A stretch of DNA of 64,000 nucleotides from CAVVAL01 sp963742725. Its GTDB lineage: Bacteria; Actinomycetota; Actinomycetes; Mycobacteriales; Cryptosporangiaceae. How positions within the stretch are numbered: the first letter of the stretch is position 1; each line of letters starts with the position of its first letter. The position numbers and the translations under genes were made by a program. The notes below the pieces were generated by a model. That model saw only the letters and a list, made by a program, of their open reading frames with translations, had not been told where the DNA came from and made no database searches. Location: positions 930,001 through 994,000 of the forward strand of contig CAVUMX010000004.1 in NCBI GenBank assembly GCA_963742725.1, read 5' to 3'. Below are positions 53,585 to 62,190 of the stretch, in pieces.

Positions 53585-54354
53585 ACGGATCGCTGGTACG
53601 TCCGGAAGGCCAGTGTGGACAGCCAGGCCACGGTCGCGGCGAACGCCAGCAGCAGAGCGCCGCGCCAGCCGATGACGCCCCAGTCCGGGTTGGCCGAGAG
53701 CGCCTCGCGGCTCGCCACGGCCGCCCAGTCCACCGGGTTGTAGCGGGCGGCGGTGGCCACCCAGTCCGGGGACAGCTTCGGGTCCAGCATCACCGAGGAC
53801 AGGAACGTCAGCGGCAGCGAGATGAACTGGGAGATGCCGATCAGCGCGTTCTGCTGCCTCGTGAGCAGCGCGATCGCGTTGGAGAACGACCCGAAGCCGA
53901 CGGCCAGCAGGATCGCGGCGCCGATCAGGACGGCGTACCCGGCCGCACCGCCCTCGTAGCGCGCACCGGCCGCGATGCCGACCAGCAGCACGATCACGGC
54001 CTGGACCGCGATCGAGGCGGCGGTCGAGACGAGCTGACCGGTCATGAGCGCGCCACGGCTGACCGGCGAGACGAGCATCCGGTCCATGACGCCGCGTTCC
54101 ATGTCGACGACGAAGCCCGTCCCGCTCCAGCCGCTGTTCATCAGCGCGGTCATCATCACCACGCCCGGCGTGAGGAACGCGATGTAGGACTCGCCGGTGA
54201 AGCCCGGCAGGTTGACGACGCCCTTGAACAGCTGCCCGAACAGCAGCAGCCAGATCGCCGGCTGGATCAGGCTGAACGCGATGTACGCCGGCTGGCGCCC
54301 CTGCGCGCGCATCCACCGGCCGGCGATGTACGAGGAGTGCGCGAGCGCGGTCAT
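53581..54354 (-). CDS. ABC-2 type transporter permease (DrrB-like)
   Basis: This 257-residue permease has six hydrophobic segments. Conserved features are SLIQPAIWLLLFGQLF, SYIAFLTPGVVMMTALMNSGWSG, ERGVMDRMLVSPVSRGALMTGQLV and QFISLPLTFLSSVML, the ABC-2 signature region. The ATG at 54354 overlaps the ATPase stop (ATGA). With the ATPase it forms a DrrAB-type export pump for an unknown drug or lipid. Confidence 0.85.
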   Translation of the reverse strand: MTALAHSSYIAGRWMRAQGRQPAYIAFSLIQPAIWLLLFGQLFKGVVNLPGFTGESYIAFLTPGVVMMTALMNSGWSGTGFVVDMERGVMDRMLVSPVSRGALMTGQLVSTAASIAVQAVIVLLVGIAAGARYEGGAAGYAVLIGAAILLAVGFGSFSNAIALLTRQQNALIGISQFISLPLTFLSSVMLDPKLSPDWVATAARYNPVDWAAVASREALSANPDWGVIGWRGALLLAFAATVAWLSTLAFRTYQRSV

Positions 54355-55316
54355 CGGGCCACCTCGCCGTCGGCCGTGGCGAACGCGCGGCCGGTGTGCC
54401 GCAGGTACACGTCGTCCAGGGACGGGCGGGACATCCCGACGGACATCACCGCGATCCCGGCCTCGTCCAGCGCCCCGAGGACGGCGGGCACCGCGAGGGC
54501 GCCGCTGTCGACGCGGGCGCGCAGGGTGGCGCCGTCCACGTGGATCGAGCCGACGCCCGGTACCCGTTCCATGATCAGTTGGGCATGGCCGTCGTCCGGT
54601 TCGCGCAGGTCGACCTGGACGGCGTCCCCGCGCAGGTCCGCCTTGAGGGATTCGGGGGTGCCCTCGGCGACGACACGGCCCCGGTCGACGATCGTGAGCT
54701 GGCTCGCGAGCCGGTCGGCCTCGTCCAGGTAGTGGGTCGTCAGCAGGGTCGTCATGCCGTCCTCGGTGGACAGGCGCGCGATCTCGTCCCACATGTCGGC
54801 GCGGGCCTCGGGGTCCAGTCCGGTGGTGGGTTCGTCGAGGAACAGCACCTGCGGACGGTGGACCAGTCCGAGCGCGACGTCGAGCTTGCGCTGCATCCCA
54901 CCCGAATAGGTGCGGACGAGTCGCCGGCCGGCCTCGGTGAGCCCGAACCGTGCCAGCAGTTCGTCGGCGCGGCGCCCGGGGTCGGAGATGCCGTAGATCC
55001 GTCCGGCGAGGACCAGGTTCTCGCGTCCGGTCGCCTCCGGGTCGGCGCCGGACTTCTGCGAGACGTACCCGATCGCGAGCCGGACCTTGTGCTGGTCGCG
55101 GTCGACGTCGAGGCCGGCGACGCGGGCGGTCCCTGCGTCGGCGCGGGACAGGGTGGTGAGGATCTTGACGGCGGTGGACTTGCCGGCGCCGTTGGGCCCG
55201 AGCAGGGCGCCGACCGTGCCGGCGGGGACGGTGAAGCTGACGCCGTCGAGCGCGCGGACCTTGCCGTAGTTCTTGACGAGGCCGCTCACGTCGAGGGCAG
55301 GGGTGTGGACAGTCAT
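54351..55316 (-). CDS. ABC transporter ATP-binding protein (DrrA-like)
   Basis: This 321-residue ATPase has Walker A LLGPNGAGKSTAV, Q-loop YVSQKSGADPEATGRENLVLAGRIYGI, signature YSGGMQRKLDVALGLVH, Walker B QVLFLDEPTTGLDP and the switch His in LLTTHYLDEADRLA. The C-terminal DUF4162-like part (residues about 215-310) is typical of daunorubicin-resistance ATPases. ATG 55316 follows AGGAG. PadR lies upstream on the same strand. Confidence 0.9.
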   Translation of the reverse strand: MTVHTPALDVSGLVKNYGKVRALDGVSFTVPAGTVGALLGPNGAGKSTAVKILTTLSRADAGTARVAGLDVDRDQHKVRLAIGYVSQKSGADPEATGRENLVLAGRIYGISDPGRRADELLARFGLTEAGRRLVRTYSGGMQRKLDVALGLVHRPQVLFLDEPTTGLDPEARADMWDEIARLSTEDGMTTLLTTHYLDEADRLASQLTIVDRGRVVAEGTPESLKADLRGDAVQVDLREPDDGHAQLIMERVPGVGSIHVDGATLRARVDSGALAVPAVLGALDEAGIAVMSVGMSRPSLDDVYLRHTGRAFATADGEVAR

Positions 55317-55404
55317 GTCCGGGACTCCTCCTGGAATGGGTGGAGTCGGCCGCGGCCTGGCTATCCTGTGGATGCGCCTTGGGTGCCAGGTCTTCGCGAC
55401 CGAT

Positions 55405-55425
55405 CCGAGGAACTGCGGTCCTCGG
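55405..55425 (-). terminator. Hairpin between padR and the ABC pump
   Basis: CCGAGGA (55405-55411) pairs with TCCTCGG (55419-55425) around a 7-nt loop, in the 150-bp gap between padR and the ATPase gene. It may attenuate or terminate padR transcription. Confidence 0.4.
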
Positions 55426-55466
55426 CCTGCGTGTTGCCGCACTCAGGTCGGGGGCCGTCTTCGGTG

Positions 55467-56165
55467 TCAGTCGTGCTCACTCATCAGGCCGAGCCAGCCG
55501 ACCTCCTCTCCGAGATAGGCCTTCGGATCGGCGACGATCTCCGGCCATGTCGCCTCGCCGCTGCTGATCAGCTCGACGCTGCGCCGCCAGACGTTGACGC
55601 CGTCGAGCGTGCCGTCGCCGATCTCCCTCGCCAGCCGAGCCGTGTACTCCCGCTCCGCCTTCAACATGTGGAGCCGGAACTCGGACTCGACCACGAACAA
55701 CCTCGGCAGGCCCTGCCCGGCCATCGCGGCGTGGGCCTCCTCCAGCTCGGCGATGCTCGCGTCGAGCACGGCGCCGCGTGCCTCCAGGAGCTCGACGGCG
55801 CGGTCCGGCGCGGTCCCCGGCATGTACGCGAGGCCGGCTTCCAGCTGCGAGTACTCCCGCGCCGGCTGCCCGAGCAGCTCGGCGAGCCAGTCCTGGAACT
55901 CGTCGCTGCCCGCCTCGGTGATGGCATACGTCGTGCGCTCGGGACGGTTGCCCTCGCGGGTCGTGGACTGGGCGGTGATCAGGCGGTGCTTCTCCAGTGC
56001 CGCGACGACCGAGTAGAGCGAACCGTAGTTGAGCTTGATGCTCAGGTCCTTGCCGCGCTCGCGCAGGACGGTCGAGATCTCGTACGGGTGCATCGGGCGC
56101 TCGCCGAGGCAGCCGAGGACGGCGAAAGCGAGGGGGTTCGACACCTTCCGCTTCACCATGGTCAT
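55467..56165 (-). CDS. PadR family transcriptional regulator
   Basis: This PadR-type winged-helix regulator has 232 residues, or 230 from ATG 56159. The N-terminal wHTH is AFAVLGCLGERPMHPYEISTVLRERGKDLSIKLNYGSLYSVVAALEKHRLI with TYAITEAGSDEF, and a helical C-terminal PadR domain follows. It probably represses the DrrAB-type pump downstream and itself through the palindrome at 56175-56198. Such regulators respond to toxic drugs in other bacteria. Confidence 0.88.
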   Translation of the reverse strand: MTMVKRKVSNPLAFAVLGCLGERPMHPYEISTVLRERGKDLSIKLNYGSLYSVVAALEKHRLITAQSTTREGNRPERTTYAITEAGSDEFQDWLAELLGQPAREYSQLEAGLAYMPGTAPDRAVELLEARGAVLDASIAELEEAHAAMAGQGLPRLFVVESEFRLHMLKAEREYTARLAREIGDGTLDGVNVWRRSVELISSGEATWPEIVADPKAYLGEEVGWLGLMSEHD

Positions 56166-56174
56166 CCCCGATCT

Positions 56175-56198
56175 CGAATACTTGAATCAGAGTATTCG
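56175..56198. promoter_or_regulatory. Candidate PadR operator
   Basis: CGAATACT and AGTATTCG are perfect inverted arms with an 8-bp spacer, 10 bp upstream of the padR ATG, in an AT-rich patch. This fits autoregulation. Inferred. Confidence 0.55.
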
Positions 56199-56354
56199 GT
56201 TTCGGATATGACAATGTCAAGCGCCGCAGGCCCTGGAACGTCGGACCGCGCGGCACTACGGTGGGAGGTGCTTCGCTGTGCAACTATCGCCCGCTCGACG
56301 ATGGTGGGCGGGGTCCGCCCTGAGCGTGCGATCGACTCCCAGGAGGGGAGAGCG

Positions 56355-57173
56355 ATGAGCACCTGGAACCCGATGAGCTACGAGGGTAAGGAGACGATCC
56401 TCAGGGTCGTCCAGCACGAGGCGGAGGGCTTCTTCGCCCTCGCCCGGGACCCGGAACTGTGGGAGGCACAGACTCCCTGCGCGGAGTGGACCGTGCGCGA
56501 CCTCGTCGGGCACATCGTCGACACCACCGAGGCGTACTTCGTCGCCTTCGACGCCGCCCGCAGCAACGCCGAGGTCCCCGCACCGTACGGCCTTCCCGGG
56601 ATGGCCGCCCGGGTCAACACCCAGGCACAGTCGTTCCGGACCGAATCACAGGGCGCCATGCTGGAGCGCCTGGAGGGCGACTTCCACAAGATGATGGAGA
56701 TCCTCGCCGCCCTCGGCCCCGACGAGTGGGCCGGGCTGAAGATCCCCCACTTCTACATGGGACCGCTGCCCGCGTTCTTCTACCCCGCGTTCCAGCTGAT
56801 GGACTACGGCGTGCACTCGTGGGACATCCGCGCGGCGACCGGGAAGTGCCACGCGCTGAGCGGTGAGGCGGCGGACCTGCTGGTGCCGTTCATGTTCATC
56901 GTCTGGCAGTCGACCACCACGGTGCCCGAGGACGTGGAGCCGTTCAGCCTCGGCATCCGCGTGCTCGGCGGCGAGAACGCCGGCGACTTCCGTGTCACGG
57001 TCGCGCCGGAGGGTATGTCGTACGAGGCTGGTGCCGTGGACGGCGAACCGTGCGTGCTGGAGTTCGACGCATCCAGCTTCGTGCTCACCGCGTTCGGACG
57101 GTGCAACGCGGGTACGGCCCGTGGCGACCGGACCGTCGCCGACACGTTCCTCAACCAGTTCTTCCGCATCTAG
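56355..57173 (+). CDS. Maleylpyruvate isomerase-like mycothiol-dependent protein
   Basis: This 272-residue protein has the N-terminal DinB/mycothiol-dependent isomerase fold: TPCAEWTVRDLVGHIVDTTEAYFVAFD contains the His of the MDMPI metal site, and FQLMDYGVHSWDIRAATG has the second histidine region. The C-terminal MDMPI domain follows. ATG 56355 follows AGGAGGGGAG. It forms a likely operon with the VOC gene 10 bp downstream. Actual substrate unknown. Confidence 0.8.
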   Translation: MSTWNPMSYEGKETILRVVQHEAEGFFALARDPELWEAQTPCAEWTVRDLVGHIVDTTEAYFVAFDAARSNAEVPAPYGLPGMAARVNTQAQSFRTESQGAMLERLEGDFHKMMEILAALGPDEWAGLKIPHFYMGPLPAFFYPAFQLMDYGVHSWDIRAATGKCHALSGEAADLLVPFMFIVWQSTTTVPEDVEPFSLGIRVLGGENAGDFRVTVAPEGMSYEAGAVDGEPCVLEFDASSFVLTAFGRCNAGTARGDRTVADTFLNQFFRI

Positions 57174-57183
57174 GAGACATGCC

Positions 57184-57681
57184 ATGACGGCGATCGACCT
57201 GCCCGCCATCGAGGCCGAGCGCGAGCGCATCCGGGCGACGTACCTGGCGCCGCGGGACGGGCGGTCGCCGTCGTCGGCGCGGGGACTCCATCACGCCGCG
57301 GTGCTGTGCGCCGACGTCGAACGGACCGTGCGCTTCTACCAGGGCGTCCTGGAGTTCCCGCTCACCGACATCTTCGAGAACCGCGACTACCAGGGGTCGA
57401 ACCACTTCTTCTTCGACATCGGCAACGGCAACCTCCTCGCGTTCTTCGACTTCCCGGGGCTCGACCTCGGGCCGTACGCCGAAGTCCTCGGCGGCCTGCA
57501 CCACCTGGCGATCTCGGTGACGCCCGAGTCCTGGGAACGGCTCAAGGGCAACCTCGACGCCGCCGGGGTCGAGTACCTGCTGGAGAGCGGCACCTCGATC
57601 TACTTCCGTGACCCGGACGGCACCCGCGTCGAGCTGATCGCCGATCCGCTCGGGGAGATGTACGGCTCGCAGGTGCTCTAG
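57184..57681 (+). CDS. VOC/glyoxalase family protein
   Basis: This 165-residue vicinal-oxygen-chelate protein has GLHHAAVLCADVERTVRFYQGVLEFPLT, then NHFFFDIGNGNLLAFFDFPG, GLHHLAISVTPESWERL and SIYFRDPDGTRVELIADP (metal-ligand His/Glu positions). ATG 57184 is used; the frame upstream to 56863 is a shadow. Co-transcribed with the isomerase-like gene. Its TAG overlaps the next convergent stop as CTAG. Confidence 0.85.
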   Translation: MTAIDLPAIEAERERIRATYLAPRDGRSPSSARGLHHAAVLCADVERTVRFYQGVLEFPLTDIFENRDYQGSNHFFFDIGNGNLLAFFDFPGLDLGPYAEVLGGLHHLAISVTPESWERLKGNLDAAGVEYLLESGTSIYFRDPDGTRVELIADPLGEMYGSQVL

Positions 57682-58670
57682 CTGGCTGCGACCGCGCGGG
57701 CTTCCAGCGCGGCGGTGGCCGAACTGGCGACCCGGGGACACCGCGCCTTGCCCCGGGGGGTCAGGTCGGCGGCGGCGACCTCGGCGACCTCGGCCAGCAG
57801 AGCGGTGGTCTTCTCGCCGGGGAGGAGAGCCGCCGCCCAGACCAGGCCGCGCACCAGCGTGACGTTGTTCTCGTGGACGAACTCGTAGACCGTCTGCCGC
57901 TCCCCGAAGTAGTCGGTCTCCGTACGGGACCGGACCTCCTGGGCGCAGAACAGTCTGAGGAGCGCCCGCACCGTGTCCGGACCGTCCGGGGCGGCGTCGA
58001 GCAGCGCCCGTGCCCGCTCGTTCCACCGCTTGCTGGCGCTGACCTGGCTCCCGGCGGTCGCGCAGAGCATGACGAGCGGCGCGATGCCGGGCCCGGGGTC
58101 GGCCAGCAGCGCGGTGGCTGCCGGGCCGAACCGGTCACCGCCGTTCAGCAGGTCAGGCGGGAGCGCATCGGCGGCCTCCGCCGGGTCGACGCGGTCGAGC
58201 AGTGCCCGGATCCGTTGGACCAGGCGGCGGCCGTCGGCGGTCGAGCCTGACGCCTTGTCGGTCAGCGCGACCAGCGCGGGCTGGAACGCCCGGAGCGCCT
58301 CGTCGTCGAGCCGCTGCAGCGCCTTGAGCGGGAGTCGCAGCGCGTGCGGGTAGGCCCTGGTCCGTCGCAGCATCCATGCCACCTCGGCCGGCGTCAGGCC
58401 CAGCGAGCGCCCGGACAGGTCCTCGTGCAGACGGTGGATGGCATAGGACGTCCTGCCAACCTGTTCCTGGGCCCACAGCGCGAGCGCCTGGAGTTCCTCG
58501 CGGGGGAGTGCCGCGACGAGCTGGCCGCATTCCGTGCTCGGGAAGTGTGTGTACGAGTGCGGCTTGTCGGCGGCGACGGCGCGCTCGGCGGCGTCCGAGA
58601 CCGCCGCGACCCGGGCAGTGATCGCGGCCTCGGCCTCGGCGTCCAGCGGGAGGAGTTCGGTCCATGTCAT
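57678..58670 (-). CDS. Hypothetical protein, helical
   Basis: This 330-residue protein is not recognised. It is rich in Leu/Ala helices, has segments HFPSTECGQLVAALPREELQALALWAQEQV and LLADPGPGIAPLVMLCATAGSQVSASKRWNERARALL, and has no signal peptide or membrane segment. ATG 58670 is used. It is convergent with the VOC gene (CTAG overlap) and divergent from the ileS leader. Confidence 0.55.
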   Translation of the reverse strand: MTWTELLPLDAEAEAAITARVAAVSDAAERAVAADKPHSYTHFPSTECGQLVAALPREELQALALWAQEQVGRTSYAIHRLHEDLSGRSLGLTPAEVAWMLRRTRAYPHALRLPLKALQRLDDEALRAFQPALVALTDKASGSTADGRRLVQRIRALLDRVDPAEAADALPPDLLNGGDRFGPAATALLADPGPGIAPLVMLCATAGSQVSASKRWNERARALLDAAPDGPDTVRALLRLFCAQEVRSRTETDYFGERQTVYEFVHENNVTLVRGLVWAAALLPGEKTTALLAEVAEVAAADLTPRGKARCPRVASSATAALEARAVAAS

Positions 58671-58718
58671 GGCGGATGAGGATGTCAGCTGCTGTCAACC
58701 GCGGCTCACCCTCCGACG

Positions 58719-58767
58719 TTCGGACTTTTGAGGGTCGCGGCGGTCGCGGCACCCTCAAGAGTCCGAA
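58719..58767. repeat. Hairpin repeat, copy 5
   Basis: TTCGGACTTTTGAGGGT (58719-58735) with inverse arm 58751-58767, one change (AAGAGT for AAAAGT), 15-nt loop. It lies between divergent genes ahead of the ileS T-box, unlike copies 1-4, which follow a plus-strand stop codon. Confidence 0.95.
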
Positions 58768-58814
58768 ACTGGGCGGCGGGCGGCCTGACAGGAAACGGGT
58801 GCGCGGTGCGGCGG

Positions 58815-59051
58815 GCCGGTCCGGTATCCTGGTCGGACAGGCATCGACCCGGCCATCACCGGTGAGCCTCCGGAAGAACGGGCCGGTCACGGCCTCAGTA
58901 GAACCGGACGGGAGCGGCCCGTCACAGCCGGCCAACGAGCGGATCCGCCGTGAAAAGCGGGTCAAGCGAGGTGGTACCGCGGGAACGCGCAGAACGCGCA
59001 GACCCGTCCTCGCACACCGGGAACGTCACGTGTGCGAAGGAGAGCGGGCCG
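58815..59051 (+). promoter_or_regulatory. ileS T-box riboswitch (translational, actinobacterial type)
   Basis: Isoleucine specifier ATC is at 58855-58857, followed by ACCGGTGAGCCTCCGGAAGAACGG. AGTAGAACCGGACGGG lies downstream and the T-box bulge is GAGGTGGTACCGCGGG (58968-58983), whose TGGT pairs with uncharged tRNA ACCA. TCCTCGCACAC (59007-59017) can pair with GTGTGCG (59030-59036) and AGGA (59038-59041), hiding the ribosome binding site. Uncharged tRNA-Ile would free it. The upstream edge is approximate. Confidence 0.85.
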
Positions 59052-62000
59052 ATGGCCTACCCCAAGAACGATCCGAGCCGGAGCGTGCCGGCGAGTGCGT
59101 CGTTCCCGGAGATCGAGCAGCGGATCCTGGACCAGTGGTCCGCCGACAAGACGTTCGAGTCCAGCGTCGAGGCGCGCCCGACGGGCGCGAACGGCGAGAA
59201 CGAGTTCGTCTTCTACGACGGTCCGCCGTTCGCGAACGGGCTGCCGCACTACGGCCACCTGCTGACCGGGTACGTGAAGGACGTCGTCCCCCGGTACGAG
59301 ACGATGCGCGGCCGCCGGGTCGAGCGCCGCTTCGGCTGGGACTGCCACGGCATGCCCGCCGAGGTGACGGCCGAGAAGCAGCTCGGGATCTCCGTCAAGC
59401 GCGAGATCCTGGAGATGGGCGTCGGCGCGTTCAACGACGCCTGCCGGAAGTCCGTCCTGGAGTACACGCAGGAGTGGGAGCGGTACGTCAACCGGCAGGC
59501 CCGCTGGGTCGACTTCGCCAACGACTACAAGACGCTCGACCTGCCGTACATGGAGAGCGTCCTGTGGGCGTTCAAGACCCTGTACGACAAGGGGCTGATC
59601 TACGAGGGCTTCAAGGTCCTGCCGTACTGCTGGCGGTGCGAGACGCCGCTGTCGAACACCGAGACCCGCATGGACGACGTCTACCGGAACCGCCAGGACC
59701 CGGCTGTCACGGTGGCGTTCCAGCTGGAGTCCGGCGAGAAGATCCTGGTCTGGACGACGACGCCGTGGACCCTGCCGAGCAACCTGGCGCTCGCCGTCGG
59801 CCCGGACGTGGACTACGTCGTCGTCGAGCAGGACGGCCAGCGCTACATCCTCGGCTCGGCCCGGCTCGGCGCGTACGCGAAGGAGCTGGGGGAGGCGACG
59901 CCGGTCGGCGTGGTGAAGGGCGGCGACCTCGTCGGCCGCACGTACACGCCGCTGTTCGACTTCCTCGCCGACACCCCCAACGCTTTCCAGATCCTGCCGG
60001 GGGACTTCGTCACGACCGAGGACGGCACCGGCGTCGTCCACATGGCGCCCGCCTTCGGTGAGGACGACCAGAACCTGTGCGCGGCGTACGACATCCCGGT
60101 GCGCGTGACCGTCGACGACCACACCCGCTTCACCGCCGCCGTCCCGCCGTACCAGGGGATGCAGGTCTTCGAGGCCAACAAGCCGATCACCGCCGACCTG
60201 CGCGCCGCCGGCGTGCTGGTGCGGCTCGACAGCTACGACCACCCGTACCCGCACTGCTGGCGCTGCGACACGCCGCTGGTCTACAAGGCGGTATCGAGCT
60301 GGTTCGTCCAGGTCACGAAGTTCAAGGACCGCATGGTCGAGCTGAACCAGGACATCGAATGGTCGCCGGAGCACGTCAAGGACGGCTCGTTCGGCAAGTG
60401 GCTCGCGAACGCGCGTGACTGGTCGATCAGCCGGAACCGGTTCTGGGGATCGCCGATCCCGGTGTGGAAGTCCGACGACCCGAACTACCCGCGGGTGGAC
60501 GTGTACGGCTCGCTGGAGGAGCTGGAGCGCGACTTCGGGGTGAAGGTCACCGACCTGCACCGGCCGTACGTCGACGACCTGACCCGCCCCAACCCGGACG
60601 ACCCGACCGGCAAGTCCGTGATGCGGCGCGTCCCCGAGGTGCTGGACTGCTGGTTCGAGTCCGGGTCGATGCCGTTCGCGCAGGTCCACTACCCGTTCGA
60701 GAACGCGGACTGGTTCGAGCACCACTACCCGGGTGACTTCATCGTCGAGTACATCGGCCAGACGCGCGGCTGGTTCTACACGCTGCACGTGCTGGCCACG
60801 GCGCTGTTCGACCGTCCCGCGTTCCGCAGCTGCGTCGCGCACGGCATCGTGCTGGGCAGCGACGGGCTCAAGATGTCCAAGAGCCGCAAGAACTATCCGG
60901 ACGTCTACCAGATGTTCGACGTGTACGGATCCGACGCCATGCGGTGGTTCCTGATGAGTTCGCCGATCCTGCGCGGCGGCGACCTCGTCGTCACCGAGGG
61001 CGGCATCCGGGACAGCGTGCGGCAGGTCGTCAATCCACTGTGGAACGCGTGGTACTTCTTCACGCTGTACGCCAACGCGGACGGCTACACCGCCACCCGT
61101 CGCACCGACTCGCAGCACGTGCTGGACCGGTACGTCCTGGCGAAGCTGCGCGACGCCGTCGAGACCGTGACGGCGCAGCTCGACAGTTACGACATCTCGG
61201 CGGCGTGCGCGTCGGTGCGGTCGTTCCTGGACGGGCTCACGAACTGGTACATCCGGCGCTCGCGCGACCGGTTCTGGTCCTCGGACCGGGACGCGTTCGA
61301 CACGCTCTACACGGTGCTGGAGACGACGTCCCGGCTGGTCGCGCCGCTGCTGCCGATGGTGGGCGAGGAGATCTACCAGGGGTTGACCGGCGAGCGGTCC
61401 GTCCACCTCACCGACTGGCCCACCGCGGACGACCTGCCGGCGGACGCCGAGCTCGTGGCCGCGATGGACCAGGTCCGTGACGTCTGTTCGGCGGCCCTGT
61501 CGCTGCGCAAGGCCAAGGGCCTGCGGGTCCGGCTGCCGCTCGCGTCGCTGACCGTCGCCACGCCCGGCGCGGAGTCGCTGGCGCCGTTCGCCGACCTGGT
61601 GGCGGACGAGGTCAACGTCAAGGACGTGCGGCTGTCGTCCGATGTGGACGCGGCGTGCTCGTCCGTGCTGGCGGTCGTGCCGAAGGCGCTCGGGCCGCGG
61701 CTGGGCAAGGACGTGCAGCGGGTGATCAAGGCGGTCAAGGCCGGCGACTGGTCGGTCGTGGACGGTTCGGTCGTCGCCGGCGGCGTGGAGCTGGCCGAGG
61801 GCGAGTACACCCTGCGGCTCGTGCCGGCGGACCCGGAGCGGTCGGCGGCCCTGCCCGGTGACGCCGGCGTGGTCGTCCTCGACACGACCGTCACACCGGA
61901 GCTGGAGGCCGAGGGCGTGGCGAGGGACGTCGTCCGGGCGGTGCAGCAGGCCCGCAAGGACGCCGGCCTGGACGTGGCGGACCGGATCCGGCTCACGATC

Positions 62001-62156
62001 GACGCGTCGGAGCCGGTGGCGGCGGCGGTGCGGTCGCACCAGGGCTTCCTGGCGTCCGAGACGCTGGCTGAGTCGGTGGCGTACGGAGCGGTCGAGGCGG
62101 ACGAGACCGAGGTCGGCGACGGCGGCGTGGTGCGGGTGGCCGTCGAGAAAACCTAG
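59052..62156 (+). CDS. ileS: Isoleucyl-tRNA synthetase
   Basis: This 1034-residue class Ia synthetase has HIGH as GPPFANGLPHYGHLL, KMSKS as LKMSKSRKNYPD and the editing CP1 domain (WTTTPWTLPSNLALAVGPD). The anticodon-binding region includes NWYIRRSRDRFWSSD. ATG 59052 follows AGGAGAG; the in-frame ATG-less extension to 58950 lies in the T-box and is not coding. The C-terminal length and sequence resemble the eukaryote-like IleRS type (no zinc-finger C-terminal domain seen), which can be mupirocin-insensitive; this is inference. Confidence 0.95.
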   Translation: MAYPKNDPSRSVPASASFPEIEQRILDQWSADKTFESSVEARPTGANGENEFVFYDGPPFANGLPHYGHLLTGYVKDVVPRYETMRGRRVERRFGWDCHGMPAEVTAEKQLGISVKREILEMGVGAFNDACRKSVLEYTQEWERYVNRQARWVDFANDYKTLDLPYMESVLWAFKTLYDKGLIYEGFKVLPYCWRCETPLSNTETRMDDVYRNRQDPAVTVAFQLESGEKILVWTTTPWTLPSNLALAVGPDVDYVVVEQDGQRYILGSARLGAYAKELGEATPVGVVKGGDLVGRTYTPLFDFLADTPNAFQILPGDFVTTEDGTGVVHMAPAFGEDDQNLCAAYDIPVRVTVDDHTRFTAAVPPYQGMQVFEANKPITADLRAAGVLVRLDSYDHPYPHCWRCDTPLVYKAVSSWFVQVTKFKDRMVELNQDIEWSPEHVKDGSFGKWLANARDWSISRNRFWGSPIPVWKSDDPNYPRVDVYGSLEELERDFGVKVTDLHRPYVDDLTRPNPDDPTGKSVMRRVPEVLDCWFESGSMPFAQVHYPFENADWFEHHYPGDFIVEYIGQTRGWFYTLHVLATALFDRPAFRSCVAHGIVLGSDGLKMSKSRKNYPDVYQMFDVYGSDAMRWFLMSSPILRGGDLVVTEGGIRDSVRQVVNPLWNAWYFFTLYANADGYTATRRTDSQHVLDRYVLAKLRDAVETVTAQLDSYDISAACASVRSFLDGLTNWYIRRSRDRFWSSDRDAFDTLYTVLETTSRLVAPLLPMVGEEIYQGLTGERSVHLTDWPTADDLPADAELVAAMDQVRDVCSAALSLRKAKGLRVRLPLASLTVATPGAESLAPFADLVADEVNVKDVRLSSDVDAACSSVLAVVPKALGPRLGKDVQRVIKAVKAGDWSVVDGSVVAGGVELAEGEYTLRLVPADPERSAALPGDAGVVVLDTTVTPELEAEGVARDVVRAVQQARKDAGLDVADRIRLTIDASEPVAAAVRSHQGFLASETLAESVAYGAVEADETEVGDGGVVRVAVEKT

Positions 62157-62178
62157 TGCGCTGGCGCTCTGATGGTCG

Positions 62179-62184
62179 TAGCAT
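62179..62184 (+). promoter_or_regulatory. -10 hexamer of fic gene (leaderless)
   Basis: TAGCAT followed by 6 nt then ATG 62191, the same layout as valS and the nitrilase. Confidence 0.45.
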
Positions 62185-62190
62185 GAGAGC

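Noticed and set aside
58950..59051. N-terminal extension of ileS into the leader
   Set aside because: The extension crosses the T-box and ribosome binding site; ATG 59052 has AGGAGAG upstream and matches the usual IleRS start.
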